This document shows, one piece after another, positions 1 through 7,146 of a DNA stretch of 64,000 bases. The stretch is taken from the NCBI RefSeq assembly GCF_008974225.1, contig NZ_BKZR01000012.1, positions 13,920 to 77,919 of the forward strand, in the 5' to 3' direction. The number at the start of each line of letters is the position of its first letter. Position 1 is the first letter of the stretch. Source of the DNA: Weizmannia acidilactici. Its GTDB lineage: Bacteria; Bacillota; Bacilli; Bacillales; Bacillaceae_C. The notes under the pieces were generated by a model. That model did not search any database. It had not been told where the DNA came from and saw only the letters and a list, made by a program, of their open reading frames with translations. A program made the translations under genes and the position numbers.

Positions 1-613
1 CGACAGGATTCGATTCGACGGAAACAATCCGCACTTTTTCGCGCGGGATCCCATATTCTTTGCAAAGCTGCGGAATCCGGTTGACGAGCTCGCCGAGAAA
101 CTCAATCCCCGTAAAACCCGCACCACCGACGACAATGGCCAGCCGGCTGTCATCCTTCACTTTTTCAGACCGGTACGTCGCAAATTGGCGTTCAATATGC
201 TCCCGAATCCTTTGGGCAGCGCTTACATCTGTAATCGAAAAAGTGTAGTCTTTCAAGCCTTCAATTCCGAATGTTTCCGCGTTTGAGCCGAGCGCCATCA
301 CAAGATAATCATACGCCACTTCCCCGTCATTTTTCAGCACAACTTTATTCTCGTCTTTCTTTACCCGGACGACTTCCCCTTGAATGAATTTCACTTTGTT
401 CCCATTCAGCACATTCTTGATCGGATAACGGACCCGGTCATGGTGTAATGTGCCGGCGGATGCTTCATGGAGCCATGTTGTTTCGTAATGGTAATCGTCT
501 TTATTAATGAGAACGATTTCAGCTTCGGCTTTGGAAATTTGTTTTTGCAGCCGCGTCACCGTCATTAAGCCGCCGTATCCGGCACCCAAAATCACAATTT
601 TTGGTTTCCCCAT
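1..613 (-). CDS. yumB: Type II NADH dehydrogenase (NDH-2, YumB-like), N-terminal part
   Basis: This is a membrane-associated flavoprotein that oxidises NADH and passes electrons to quinone without pumping protons. About 204 residues are visible and the C-terminus lies beyond the left edge. The N-terminus has the FAD-binding dinucleotide fold (KIVILGAGYGG), and a second glycine-rich motif (VVGGAGFTGIE) near residue 170 marks the NADH-binding fold. The ATG at 613 is followed directly by the Rossmann strand, so the start is well placed. The gene diverges from the ferredoxin-NADP reductase gene across about 360 bp holding a Rex-like site, which fits NADH-responsive control. The family is clear; which NDH-2 paralogue it is (YumB, YutJ or Ndh) is less certain. 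Confidence 0.88.
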   Translation of the reverse strand, partial: MGKPKIVILGAGYGGLMTVTRLQKQISKAEAEIVLINKDDYHYETTWLHEASAGTLHHDRVRYPIKNVLNGNKVKFIQGEVVRVKKDENKVVLKNDGEVAYDYLVMALGSNAETFGIEGLKDYTFSITDVSAAQRIREHIERQFATYRSEKVKDDSRLAIVVGGAGFTGIEFLGELVNRIPQLCKEYGIPREKVRIVSVESNPV

Positions 614-971
614 TTTTCTCACTTCCATCTTTATATTTTGAATAGGCAATGCCTATATCACAAGCGATGTAAGCCTTGATGGTTCTATATCTTAACATAA
701 TTCTTTGTGATTTCGATCACGTTGTTTTTCGTTCGATTTGTCACAAATTGTACATAGAAATGTCACAAAAAATACACGTTTTTCCCTACTCAATCATATG
801 CTTTTTGCACTGATTTTTCAATCAAAAACTGTACTGAAATAATAATAAAAATATTCAAATATATTTACTTTTCTCCTCATTTTCTTATTGTTTTTTAACG
901 GTTTCCGCCTGTGCGCCTGTACACGAAATGTGCTATGATGGTAAAGAATGAAGAATATTGGAGGGGTTTCG
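614..971. promoter_or_regulatory. Divergent control region yumB / yumC
   Basis: This AT-rich intergenic stretch of about 360 bp holds no gene. It contains the Rex-like palindrome at 705-722, two direct copies of TGTCACAAA at 739-747 and 761-769 exactly 22 bp apart, and a TATGAT -10-like hexamer at 934-939 for the rightward gene. A start of transcription near 945 would leave the ATG at 948 almost without leader, which supports the TTG start of yumC at 972. No good -35 box is visible for either promoter. Confidence 0.5.
705..722. promoter_or_regulatory. Rex-like operator
   Basis: The sequence TTGTGA-TTTCGA-TCACGT matches the Gram-positive Rex consensus TTGTGA-N6-TCACAA except at the last two positions. 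Rex senses the NADH/NAD+ ratio and is known to repress an NADH dehydrogenase gene in B. subtilis. The position upstream of this NADH dehydrogenase gene fits that role. Binding is inferred. Confidence 0.5.
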
Positions 972-1967
972 TTGAAGGAAGATCAAACCGTTTACGATAT
1001 AACGATCATAGGCGGGGGGCCGACCGGCTTATTTACGGCATTTTACGGCGGATTGCGCAAAATGTCCGTGAAAATTATCGAAAGCCTGCCACAGCTTGGC
1101 GGGCAGCTGGCCGCGCTTTATCCCGAAAAATATATTTATGATGTTGCCGGCTATCCGAAAGTAAAAGCCATTGATCTGGTGAACAATTTAAAAGAGCAGG
1201 CTTCCATGTTTAAGCCAACCGTCTGCCTCGGCCAGTCCGTGGAAAAGCTTGAAAAAGGCGAAGACGGCCTTTTTACGCTGACAACAGACAAAGAGGTCCA
1301 TCATTCAAAAGCGGTCATTATCACTGCCGGTGTCGGCGCATTCCAACCGCGCCGCCTGGAAGTCGAAAATGCAGCCCAATACGAAGGAAAGAACCTTTAT
1401 TATTTCATTAACGGCATAGACCAGTTTGCAGGCAAAAAAGTTGCGATTTTAGGCGGCGGCGATTCTGCTGTGGACTGGGCGCTTAGCCTCGAACCGATCG
1501 CCGAAAAAGTGACGCTCATCCACCGCCGTGATAAATTCCGCGCCCATGAGCACACGGTAGAACAGTTGAAACAATCGCGCGTGGATATCAAAACACCGTT
1601 TGTGGCAAGTGAAGTTATCGGTGACGGGGAAAAGATTTCGCAGCTTGTCATTGAAGAAGTGAAAGGCGATGCGAAAGAAACGCTCGATATCGATGCTCTT
1701 ATTTGCAATTACGGCTTTGTTTCCTCACTCGGCCCGATTAAAGACTGGGGCCTTGAAATCCAGAAAAATTCGATCGTTGTCAACTCCAAAATGGAAACGA
1801 ACATCCCAGGCGTTTATGCTGCGGGCGATGTTTGCACGTTTGAAGGAAAAGTGAATTTGATTGTGACCGGGTTCGGGGAAGCGACAACCGCCATCAGCAA
1901 CGCCAAAACCTATATTGACCCGAAAGCGCGCGTCCAACCGATGCACAGCACATCTCTGTTTGAATAA
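972..1967 (+). CDS. yumC: Ferredoxin/flavodoxin-NADP+ reductase (YumC, thioredoxin-reductase-like type)
   Basis: This cytosolic flavoenzyme exchanges electrons between NADPH and ferredoxin or flavodoxin. The protein is 331 residues. It has an N-terminal FAD fold (ITIIGGGPTGLF), a central NADPH fold (VAILGGGDSAVDW) and a C-terminal FAD motif (GVYAAGDV), and lacks the CxxC of true thioredoxin reductases. A TTG start at 972 is preferred: TTGGAGGGG lies 7-8 bases upstream and the resulting N-terminus (KEDQTVYDI) matches YumC. The ATG at 948 would add eight residues without a ribosome site. It is transcribed alone, divergent from the NADH dehydrogenase gene. Confidence 0.93.
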   Translation: MKEDQTVYDITIIGGGPTGLFTAFYGGLRKMSVKIIESLPQLGGQLAALYPEKYIYDVAGYPKVKAIDLVNNLKEQASMFKPTVCLGQSVEKLEKGEDGLFTLTTDKEVHHSKAVIITAGVGAFQPRRLEVENAAQYEGKNLYYFINGIDQFAGKKVAILGGGDSAVDWALSLEPIAEKVTLIHRRDKFRAHEHTVEQLKQSRVDIKTPFVASEVIGDGEKISQLVIEEVKGDAKETLDIDALICNYGFVSSLGPIKDWGLEIQKNSIVVNSKMETNIPGVYAAGDVCTFEGKVNLIVTGFGEATTAISNAKTYIDPKARVQPMHSTSLFE

Positions 1968-1968
1968 G

Positions 1969-2022
1969 CAACGGGGCTGTCCCAAAAGTCGGTAGATTGA
2001 CCTGGGGGCACCCCCTTTTTTA
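1969..2022 (+). terminator. Repeat-type terminator after yumC
   Basis: A GGGGCTGTCCC arm and a GGGGGCACCCCC arm followed by a T-run can fold into an imperfect hairpin just after the yumC stop. The same sequence recurs inverted at 21385-21435 and as a variant near 36406-36455, so it belongs to a repeated terminator family. Confidence 0.6.
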
Positions 2023-2029
2023 TGTAATG

Positions 2030-2190
2030 TCATGTTATCTGAGAATGTTGATGATCGCGGAATTCACTCGCTCTCCGCACGCGCCGCGGGCCTCCCCGCT
2101 CGATACCTCACTGCGGGGTCTCTTCTTGTCCGCTTATCCCGCATGAGTCTCAGAAATTAGCGGCCCTCAACATTGATCAATAACATAGCC
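2030..2190. repeat. MITE-like interspersed repeat, copy A
   Basis: This non-coding element of about 160 bp has imperfect terminal inverted repeats: ATGTTAT-n5-AATGTTGA at the left and its complement at the right end (TCAACATTGATCAATAACAT). Core blocks (GATGATCGCG, GCGCCGCGGGCCTCCCCGC, CTCGATACCTCA) are shared with copies at 6537-6667 and, inverted, at 29956-30094. No transposase is encoded. It lies between the convergent yumC and yutM. Confidence 0.6.
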
Positions 2191-2195
2191 TTACA

Positions 2196-2228
2196 AAAAA
2201 AGAAGCGCATCATGATGATACGCTTTTC
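2196..2228 (-). terminator. Terminator of yutM
   Basis: Read leftwards, AAGCGTATCAT pairs with ATGATGCGCTT around a three-base loop and is followed by a T-run. It lies directly after the yutM stop. Confidence 0.75.
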
Positions 2229-2233
2229 CCCCA

Positions 2234-2596
2234 TTAGCATTTTTCAGGCGTGCCTGCCTTTGTTGCCGTTTTAAATGAAGAACCACAACCGCATGTGGCA
2301 ATGGCATTCGGGTTATCGATCGTAAACCCGCCGCCAAGTAGCGACTGTTTATAATCGATCACCGTGCCGGTTAAAATCGGGGCACTTTCATTGTCGACGA
2401 GGATCCGGATGCCGTGCTGTTCGCTGACCGTGTCCCCTTCTTTTATGTCATGGTCGAGCGACAGTCCGTACGACAAGCCGCTGCAGCCCCCGCCGTTCAC
2501 CGCCACGCGGAAATAAGCGCCCTGTTCATCGTTTTGCTCCATCATATCTTTAATTTGGTAAGCAGCCGCTTCCGTAATGGTTACCACTTCACTCAT
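2234..2596 (-). CDS. yutM: HesB/IscA-type iron-sulfur carrier (YutM)
   Basis: This is a small A-type carrier that helps deliver Fe-S clusters to apoproteins in the cytosol. The protein is 120 residues. The three family cysteines are visible, one in GGGCSG and two in CGCGSSF near the C-terminus, followed by a short extra tail. The start at 2596 has AAAGGAGG about 7 bases upstream; an upstream in-frame ATG at 2629 would add eleven residues and lacks such a site. Fe-S-related genes cluster here (YuzD and NifU-like YutI are next door), and the suf operon is 10 kb to the right. Confidence 0.92.
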   Translation of the reverse strand: MSEVVTITEAAAYQIKDMMEQNDEQGAYFRVAVNGGGCSGLSYGLSLDHDIKEGDTVSEQHGIRILVDNESAPILTGTVIDYKQSLLGGGFTIDNPNAIATCGCGSSFKTATKAGTPEKC

Positions 2597-2629
2597 GATC
2601 CGAACCTCCTTTAATTCGATTATAAACAT

Positions 2630-2980
2630 TTATACCGTACGAAACAACGATTGCGCATTTGAGGGAGTATACCCGTATTGTTCCATTTTGGCGTAAATCT
2701 TTTTTAATGTGGGATTACCTTCCGCGGCCACTTCGCCTTCAATGACGACAACCGGGTAAAACAAGTCCTCATCGAGCACTTTTTGCGCAAAAGCTTTCTC
2801 ATCCGGGTCATCGCCAGGGCTGAAAATGTCGATGTACCGCATGTCGAACGGCTGGCCCGGGTATTTGCGCGACAACGCCGCCCCTAGCCATTCAAACGTA
2901 TCTTTTGATGACGGGGCGCCGACGCAGCTTGCACAAACTTGTTCCGCCCCGTATACTTGAATCGTCACCTTTTTTGCCAA
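2630..2980 (-). CDS. yuzD: YuzD family protein (DUF1462)
   Basis: This is a conserved Bacillaceae protein of 116 residues with unknown biochemical role. It has a thioredoxin-like look: an early CASC motif (VCASCVGAPSS) sits after the first strand, then YIDIFSP and YPVVVIEGEVA segments. A TTG start at 2980 is chosen because AAGGGGTGGG lies just upstream and the resulting N-terminus (AKKVTIQVYGAE) matches the family; the ATG at 3106 would add 42 unrelated residues. It diverges from the NifU-like gene yutI, and the CxxC-type motif may be redox or metal related, which is inference. Confidence 0.85.
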   Translation of the reverse strand: MAKKVTIQVYGAEQVCASCVGAPSSKDTFEWLGAALSRKYPGQPFDMRYIDIFSPGDDPDEKAFAQKVLDEDLFYPVVVIEGEVAAEGNPTLKKIYAKMEQYGYTPSNAQSLFRTV

Positions 2981-3144
2981 TGGTCCCACCCCTTTTCTCT
3001 GCCGCACGGTTTTAACGGAGTCTTTATCTTTATTGTACACAACAGCGTTGCAAAAGGAAAACACTATATCCCGTTTTTTAATATTCTTTAATAGATTTTT
3101 CCGCAAATCCTGATTATAATGGGAATAAAGAAAGGAGCGATCAT

Positions 3145-3381
3145 ATGCCTGCAGATACGATTACAGAACAAGTTCAGGAAGTATTGGATAAACTGCGCCC
3201 ATTTTTGCTTCGCGACGGCGGGGACTGCGAGCTGATCGACGTGGAAGATGGCATTGTTAAACTCCGCCTTCTGGGGGCTTGCGGCAGCTGCCCGAGTTCC
3301 ACCATTACACTGAAAGCCGGCATTGAACGCGCATTATTTGAAGAAGTTCCTGGCATCGTGGAAGTCGAGCAAGTATTTTAA
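3145..3381 (+). CDS. yutI: NifU C-terminal-domain protein (YutI)
   Basis: This Nfu-type Fe-S scaffold or carrier binds a cluster through a CxxC pair and passes it to target enzymes. The protein is 78 residues, the usual length for a stand-alone Nfu domain. The motif GACGSCPSS is followed by the conserved TITLKAGIE segment. AAAGGAGCGATCAT precedes the ATG. It diverges from yuzD, and a hairpin with a T-run follows at 3398-3428. Confidence 0.95.
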   Translation: MPADTITEQVQEVLDKLRPFLLRDGGDCELIDVEDGIVKLRLLGACGSCPSSTITLKAGIERALFEEVPGIVEVEQVF

Positions 3382-3397
3382 TGGGCACATCAGGATA

Positions 3398-3428
3398 AGG
3401 GCGGTTTCTATAAGGAGCCGCTCTTTTT
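3398..3428 (+). terminator. Terminator of yutI
   Basis: GGGCGG and CCGCTC form an imperfect stem followed by TTTTT just after yutI. Confidence 0.6.
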
Positions 3429-3435
3429 ATAACTG

Positions 3436-4443
3436 CTAACTTTTCAGCCACGCAATCCGGGGGATGTTGTACTTTCTTGCCGGGACTTCCGCGAGCTCGT
3501 AAAATTCCGCCAAAAAAGCTTCATACTGCCCTGTGCCCCGCAATATTCTTTCCAGCTTTTCCTCATGCATTTTTTGCTCTTTTTCCGAGCGGGACAGGAA
3601 ATACGCTTCCACACATTCAAAATAATGGAGCGGAAACAGAAGGCGCGCATACACAAGCCGCCATGCAAACGGGGAAAGCGGCGCAAGCGACTCGTACTGC
3701 CGCAAGAAAGCCCGGACATCCGGCCGGTATGTGTGCTGTTTTTGGAGATACTGCCATCGAATCCATTCGGCAATATCCCGTGCAGCATGGTCAAACACCC
3801 AGTCAAACGGGTGATGGATGATATATTTGCGCCCCCAAACCCCGTCTGAAAAACGTTCATGGCATATGGTGCCCGCATCGTTCTCCGCCGATTGTTCATC
3901 CAATTCCGTATCGACAACATACTGGATCGCATTTTCGCAAAGCCCCATGTAATAAGGGAAAGACTCCACAAACATCTGTTCAAACGGATGGTCCGGGTGT
4001 TCTTCCACTGTCCGGTACCACGCCTGTTCCATCTGTTCTAGGCGCTGCTCCCAATATTTTTTCCATTCCCCCATCCGGTTGGTTTCTGTGATATTCGCGG
4101 GAATCGTCCTGCCGCGCAGGTGGAATTTCGCCAGTTTGCGCCCCGTCCGCATATTTCCGAACGCTTTTTTATAACGGTTTTCCAGTAAAACATAATCATA
4201 TTCTTCATCCGTTACGAGAAATTTCTGTTCTTTTGACGGATAAAAAGCGGAAGCATACCGGTCCCCGTTCGTCACGAGATGGTGGGACATTTCATATAAT
4301 TCAACAAGAACGTTTTCAGGGATGCCTGTAACGGGAACAAGTGTATAGAGGTTGCCGTTTGCTTCATAGCGCACCAGTTTTCCGTCAAAAAAAGAATGTT
4401 CAGCGTCAATCCCGTAATATTTTTTCAGTATAGCTTGAGCCAA
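3436..4443 (-). CDS. yutH: Spore coat-associated protein YutH (CotS/kinase-like fold)
   Basis: The protein is 335 residues and resembles YutH, a spore coat-associated member of the CotS family with an aminoglycoside-phosphotransferase-like fold. Features seen include a KYYGID start, a central kinase-like HxRG segment (KFHLRGRTIP) and a helical C-terminal half (HPFDWVFDHAARDIAEWIRW). I see no intact Brenner-type catalytic loop, so enzymatic activity is doubtful. A TTG start at 4443 has AAGGGGGG 7 bases upstream and gives the family length; the ATG at 4491 adds sixteen unlike residues. It stands alone between yutI and yutG. Confidence 0.82.
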   Translation of the reverse strand: MAQAILKKYYGIDAEHSFFDGKLVRYEANGNLYTLVPVTGIPENVLVELYEMSHHLVTNGDRYASAFYPSKEQKFLVTDEEYDYVLLENRYKKAFGNMRTGRKLAKFHLRGRTIPANITETNRMGEWKKYWEQRLEQMEQAWYRTVEEHPDHPFEQMFVESFPYYMGLCENAIQYVVDTELDEQSAENDAGTICHERFSDGVWGRKYIIHHPFDWVFDHAARDIAEWIRWQYLQKQHTYRPDVRAFLRQYESLAPLSPFAWRLVYARLLFPLHYFECVEAYFLSRSEKEQKMHEEKLERILRGTGQYEAFLAEFYELAEVPARKYNIPRIAWLKS

Positions 4444-4595
4444 AACCGTCCCCCCTTGAAAATGTACCGCGCCTGCTCTTGCCTTTTTCATTATATGTGA
4501 AGGAACGTGTATTCTTGCTTGATCTCATAAAATCAATTAGAATGATCATGCTAAAGAAAACAATGAATTGATAATGGAAACATAGAGGTGAGAAA

Positions 4596-5099
4596 ATGGA
4601 AAACCAAAAAGAAATGAATGTTTCAGAACAAATTGCGCGCCAATGGCTGAAAGAGCGGGGCGTTAAAGTCGAAGATATCGCGGAACTTGTCCTTTATTTG
4701 CAAAAAAAATATTTTCCGGATATGACCCTGGAAGACTGCATCGAAAGCGTCAATGCAGTGCTTTCCAAACGCGAAGTGCAAAATGCGATTTTAACCGGCA
4801 TCCAGCTTGACATACTGGCCGAAAAAGGGATGCTCGATGAACCGCTGCAAAGCACGATTGCGGTGGACGAGAGCCTTTACGGCATTGATGAAATTATGGC
4901 TTTATCGATTGTAAACGTGTACGGTTCAATCGGATTTACGAACTACGGTTATATTGATAAGCAAAAGCCGGGCATTTTGGCGAAACTTAACGACCATTCG
5001 GATGGGACGTGCAATACGTTCCTCGATGATATCGTCGGCGCCATCGCCGCTGCAGCCGCCAGCCGCCATGCACACCGGGCGGCGCATGTCCAGCCATGA
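4596..5099 (+). CDS. yutG: Phosphatidylglycerophosphatase A-like protein YutG
   Basis: This 167-residue protein belongs to the YutG/PgpA-like group. Family members are thought to dephosphorylate phosphatidylglycerol phosphate in phospholipid synthesis; the role in Bacillus is less well settled. Visible features are an N-terminal helix (ARQWLKERGV), the acidic segment KYFPDMTLEDC, and the C-terminal NTFLDDIVGAIAAA stretch. AGAGGTGAGAAA precedes the ATG. The tail after the alanine run (SRHAHRAAHVQP) is low-complexity. A strong terminator follows at once. Confidence 0.87.
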   Translation: MENQKEMNVSEQIARQWLKERGVKVEDIAELVLYLQKKYFPDMTLEDCIESVNAVLSKREVQNAILTGIQLDILAEKGMLDEPLQSTIAVDESLYGIDEIMALSIVNVYGSIGFTNYGYIDKQKPGILAKLNDHSDGTCNTFLDDIVGAIAAAAASRHAHRAAHVQP

Positions 5100-5100
5100 A

Positions 5101-5138
5101 AAAAAGCGGTGGGGCACAATCATGCCCCACCGCTTTTT
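5101..5138 (+). terminator. Strong terminator after yutG
   Basis: A perfect 16-bp stem (AAAAAGCGGTGGGGCA with its complement) around a six-base loop ends in a T-run. It can also act leftwards. Confidence 0.88.
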
Positions 5139-5156
5139 CTGTACATTTTTGATTAC

Positions 5157-5200
5157 CGTGAAGTTCCCCTGGACACCTAGCGGGAAGGGTAAATTTCACG
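5157..5200. repeat. Imperfect inverted repeat between yutG and yutF
   Basis: CGTGAAGTTCCC at the left and GGGTAAATTTCACG at the right can form a bulged stem of about 11 pairs. There is no T-run, so it is not a simple terminator; its role is unknown. Confidence 0.3.
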
Positions 5201-5251
5201 ATCATGAACATGATTAGAGCTTTTCCGCTAAAATGATTAAAACCTGCCCTT

Positions 5252-6016
5252 TCACACTTTCCACTGGTCGAGGGAATCAATCGTGTAAGTCGGCTGGATT
5301 TTTTTCGTTTTCAAAATTTCCTTTGTCGTTACCCCAGTGTGGACAAGCAGCGTGTCAATGCCGGTGCGGATGCCCGCCAAAATATCGGTATCATAGTTGT
5401 CCCCGACCATAATCGTTTCCTCTTTTTTCGCGCCGAGATAGGCAAGAGCCTGCTCCGTAATAATCGGTTCCGGTTTTCCGATAAATACCGGCTTGGTCTG
5501 CGTCGCCACCGTGAGCACCGACGTTAAAGACCCGTTCCCCGGCAAAAGCCCGCGCTCGGTCGGGATCGCAATATCACCGTTTGTGGAAACAAATTTCGCC
5601 CCGTTGCGGATGGCAATACAGCCGATTGCCAGCTTTTCATAATTGATGTCTCGGTCGATGCCGAACACAACGTAATCCGGATGGTCTTCTGTCACCTTAA
5701 ACCCTTTTTCTTTGATTGCGGCCTGGATCCCTTCTTCGCCGATCACATATACCGAAGCGTCCGGCTTTTCATCATAAATGTACTGGGCGGTTGCCATCGA
5801 AGTCGTAAATACCTGCTCCGTTTCCGCCGGGACGTCAAAACCGCGCAGCTTTTCCGCAACCTGGGCAGGCGTCCTCGAGGAGTTATTCGTGACAAACAAA
5901 TACGGGATGCCCTTTTGCTGCAACCGCCGGACAAAATCGCCGGCTTCCTCTATTTTTTCCGTACCGCGGTACATCGTCCCATCCAAGTCAATCAAATACG
6001 CTTTATACTCTTTCAT
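5252..6016 (-). CDS. yutF: HAD-superfamily sugar/nucleotide phosphatase YutF
   Basis: This is a 254-residue cytosolic HAD phosphatase of the NagD/YutF type, acting on small phosphorylated metabolites; the substrate is not certain. HAD motif I is DLDGTMYRG at residue 10, motif II is VTNNSSRT, and motif III/IV is KPEPIIT followed by MVGDNYDTDI. The start at 6016 gives the family N-terminus (KEYKAYLID) with GAGGAATTG upstream. An in-frame extension to 6136 is unlike the family and overlaps yutE. It lies in a yutE-yutF leftward pair. Confidence 0.93.
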   Translation of the reverse strand: MKEYKAYLIDLDGTMYRGTEKIEEAGDFVRRLQQKGIPYLFVTNNSSRTPAQVAEKLRGFDVPAETEQVFTTSMATAQYIYDEKPDASVYVIGEEGIQAAIKEKGFKVTEDHPDYVVFGIDRDINYEKLAIGCIAIRNGAKFVSTNGDIAIPTERGLLPGNGSLTSVLTVATQTKPVFIGKPEPIITEQALAYLGAKKEETIMVGDNYDTDILAGIRTGIDTLLVHTGVTTKEILKTKKIQPTYTIDSLDQWKV

Positions 6017-6053
6017 GTTGCAATTCCTCTCTCTATTATGTTGCTTTCCAAAA

Positions 6054-6494
6054 TTATTCGCTTTTAAAGGCGTTGACCGGGCCGAGTTCATTCGCCAAAT
6101 AGGACCGCACATCTTCCGGAAACTGTTCAAGCGCATTGAGGCTTTCTAAAAGCACCAGCCCGAGCTTTTTATAATCAATGCGCGTATATTCACGGACAAG
6201 ATGCTTCCGCAACGAAATCACTTCTGTCAGCTGCTTCGCCGATTCGGCAGAAATGACGTTTTCATCGTGCAAAATGTCGATAATGTCTTCATAACTGCCC
6301 GGATCACGCATAATGAAGCCGTCAATCATCGCATTCCCGGCATCGAGAATCGACTCGATGATGGTTTCGGCGATCCTTTCCAATGCCGCCTTTTCAATAT
6401 CCGCCTGCCAACCCGGCTGTGCCTTGAACAGTGCCAGCCGTCCTTCCATAAACCGAAGCGTCTCTTCTATTTTATCGCGATCCACAAAATACAT
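6054..6494 (-). CDS. yutE: DUF86/HepT-like protein YutE
   Basis: This 146-residue all-helical protein belongs to DUF86, the family that includes HepT HEPN toxins. The usual HEPN RNase motif is R-x4-6-H; the matching segment here reads RKHLVREY, with arginine where the catalytic histidine is expected. The conserved MIDGFIMRDPGSYEDI block is present. No MNT nucleotidyltransferase partner is adjacent, so it does not look like a toxin-antitoxin module. The chromosomal YutE lineage is probably a domesticated paralogue, which is inference. AGAAGGTGACGAT precedes the start. It is followed by yutF. Confidence 0.85.
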   Translation of the reverse strand: MYFVDRDKIEETLRFMEGRLALFKAQPGWQADIEKAALERIAETIIESILDAGNAMIDGFIMRDPGSYEDIIDILHDENVISAESAKQLTEVISLRKHLVREYTRIDYKKLGLVLLESLNALEQFPEDVRSYLANELGPVNAFKSE

Positions 6495-6536
6495 ATCGTC
6501 ACCTTCTATCGAATCTATTCAACATTTTATCAAAAG

Positions 6537-6667
6537 GCTGTGTTCGTGATCAATGTTGATGATCGCGAAATCCGCTTCGCTCATGACACGTCCGCGGTCC
6601 TCCCCGCCCGATACCCCAACACGGGGAATCTCAGAAATGGGCGGATCAACAATTAAATAAACAGATC
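6537..6667. repeat. MITE-like interspersed repeat, copy B
   Basis: This copy of about 130 bp shares ATCAATGTTGATGATCGCGA, GTCCGCGG, CCTCCCCGC and CGGGGAATCTCAG blocks with copies A and C. Its ends (GGCTGTGTTCGTGATC at the left, complement of GGATCTGTTTATTTAATTG at the right) are imperfect inverted repeats. It fills the gap between yutE and yutD. Confidence 0.6.
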
Positions 6668-6673
6668 CTCTCA

Positions 6674-6708
6674 GAAAGAAGCGCCATTTGGAATGATGGC
6701 GCCGTTCC
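6674..6708 (-). terminator. Terminator of yutD
   Basis: Read leftwards, GCGCCATCAT pairs with ATGGCGC around a short loop, followed by a T-rich stretch (TTCTTTCT). Confidence 0.55.
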
Positions 6709-6986
6709 TATTTCAAATCGACTTTTTTTGCGACAAAATATGCGCACCCAAAGTTACAGTATTCATAAAGATATTCCGTGAGCGTACTGATTTTTGTATC
6801 GAAAGTGGATTTCGGGTTGCGGTCGTCGAAAAACCCGCGCAGCCGCAGCTGGCCGTAGCCCCAATCCCCAACGATATAATCGTACTTTTCTAAAATCTCG
6901 CTGTATCTGCTCCGGAATGCCTCTTCATTATAGCCGTTCCGGTAATTGGTGATAATTTCGTATGTATGGCGATGGATGGTTACCAA
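6708..6986 (-). CDS. yutD: YutD family protein (DUF1027)
   Basis: This is a conserved Firmicutes protein of about 92 residues with unknown function. Typical features are HTYEIITNYRNGYNEEAF at the N-terminus, DYIVGDWGYGQLRLRG in the middle and a C-terminal YEYCNFGCAYFVA segment with two cysteines. The start is ambiguous: ATG at 6992 sits immediately on its GGAGGG, while TTG at 6986 has ideal spacing, so TTG is preferred. It is encoded next to lipA as in B. subtilis. Confidence 0.82.
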   Translation of the reverse strand: MVTIHRHTYEIITNYRNGYNEEAFRSRYSEILEKYDYIVGDWGYGQLRLRGFFDDRNPKSTFDTKISTLTEYLYEYCNFGCAYFVAKKVDLK

Positions 6987-7106
6987 TTTCATCCCTCCAT
7001 TTTTTCCAGCCGCCCATGCGGACTTCTTCCCTTTCAATTATAGCGAAAACTTGTGCAAATTCTAAGCCGGACAGGTAAAAATTTTGAGGAAAGATCCGGA
7101 AGAAAC

Positions 7107-7136
7107 AGAAAAGCTGCGCCCTTCCGGATGCGCAGC
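7107..7136 (-). terminator. Terminator of lipA
   Basis: GCTGCGC and GCGCAGC form a perfect stem; read leftwards it is followed by CTTTTCTG. Confidence 0.65.
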
Positions 7137-7146
7137 AAAGATTCCC

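Noticed and set aside
6054..6494. HepT/MNT toxin-antitoxin module
   Set aside because: The motif histidine is missing and no nucleotidyltransferase partner gene is adjacent.
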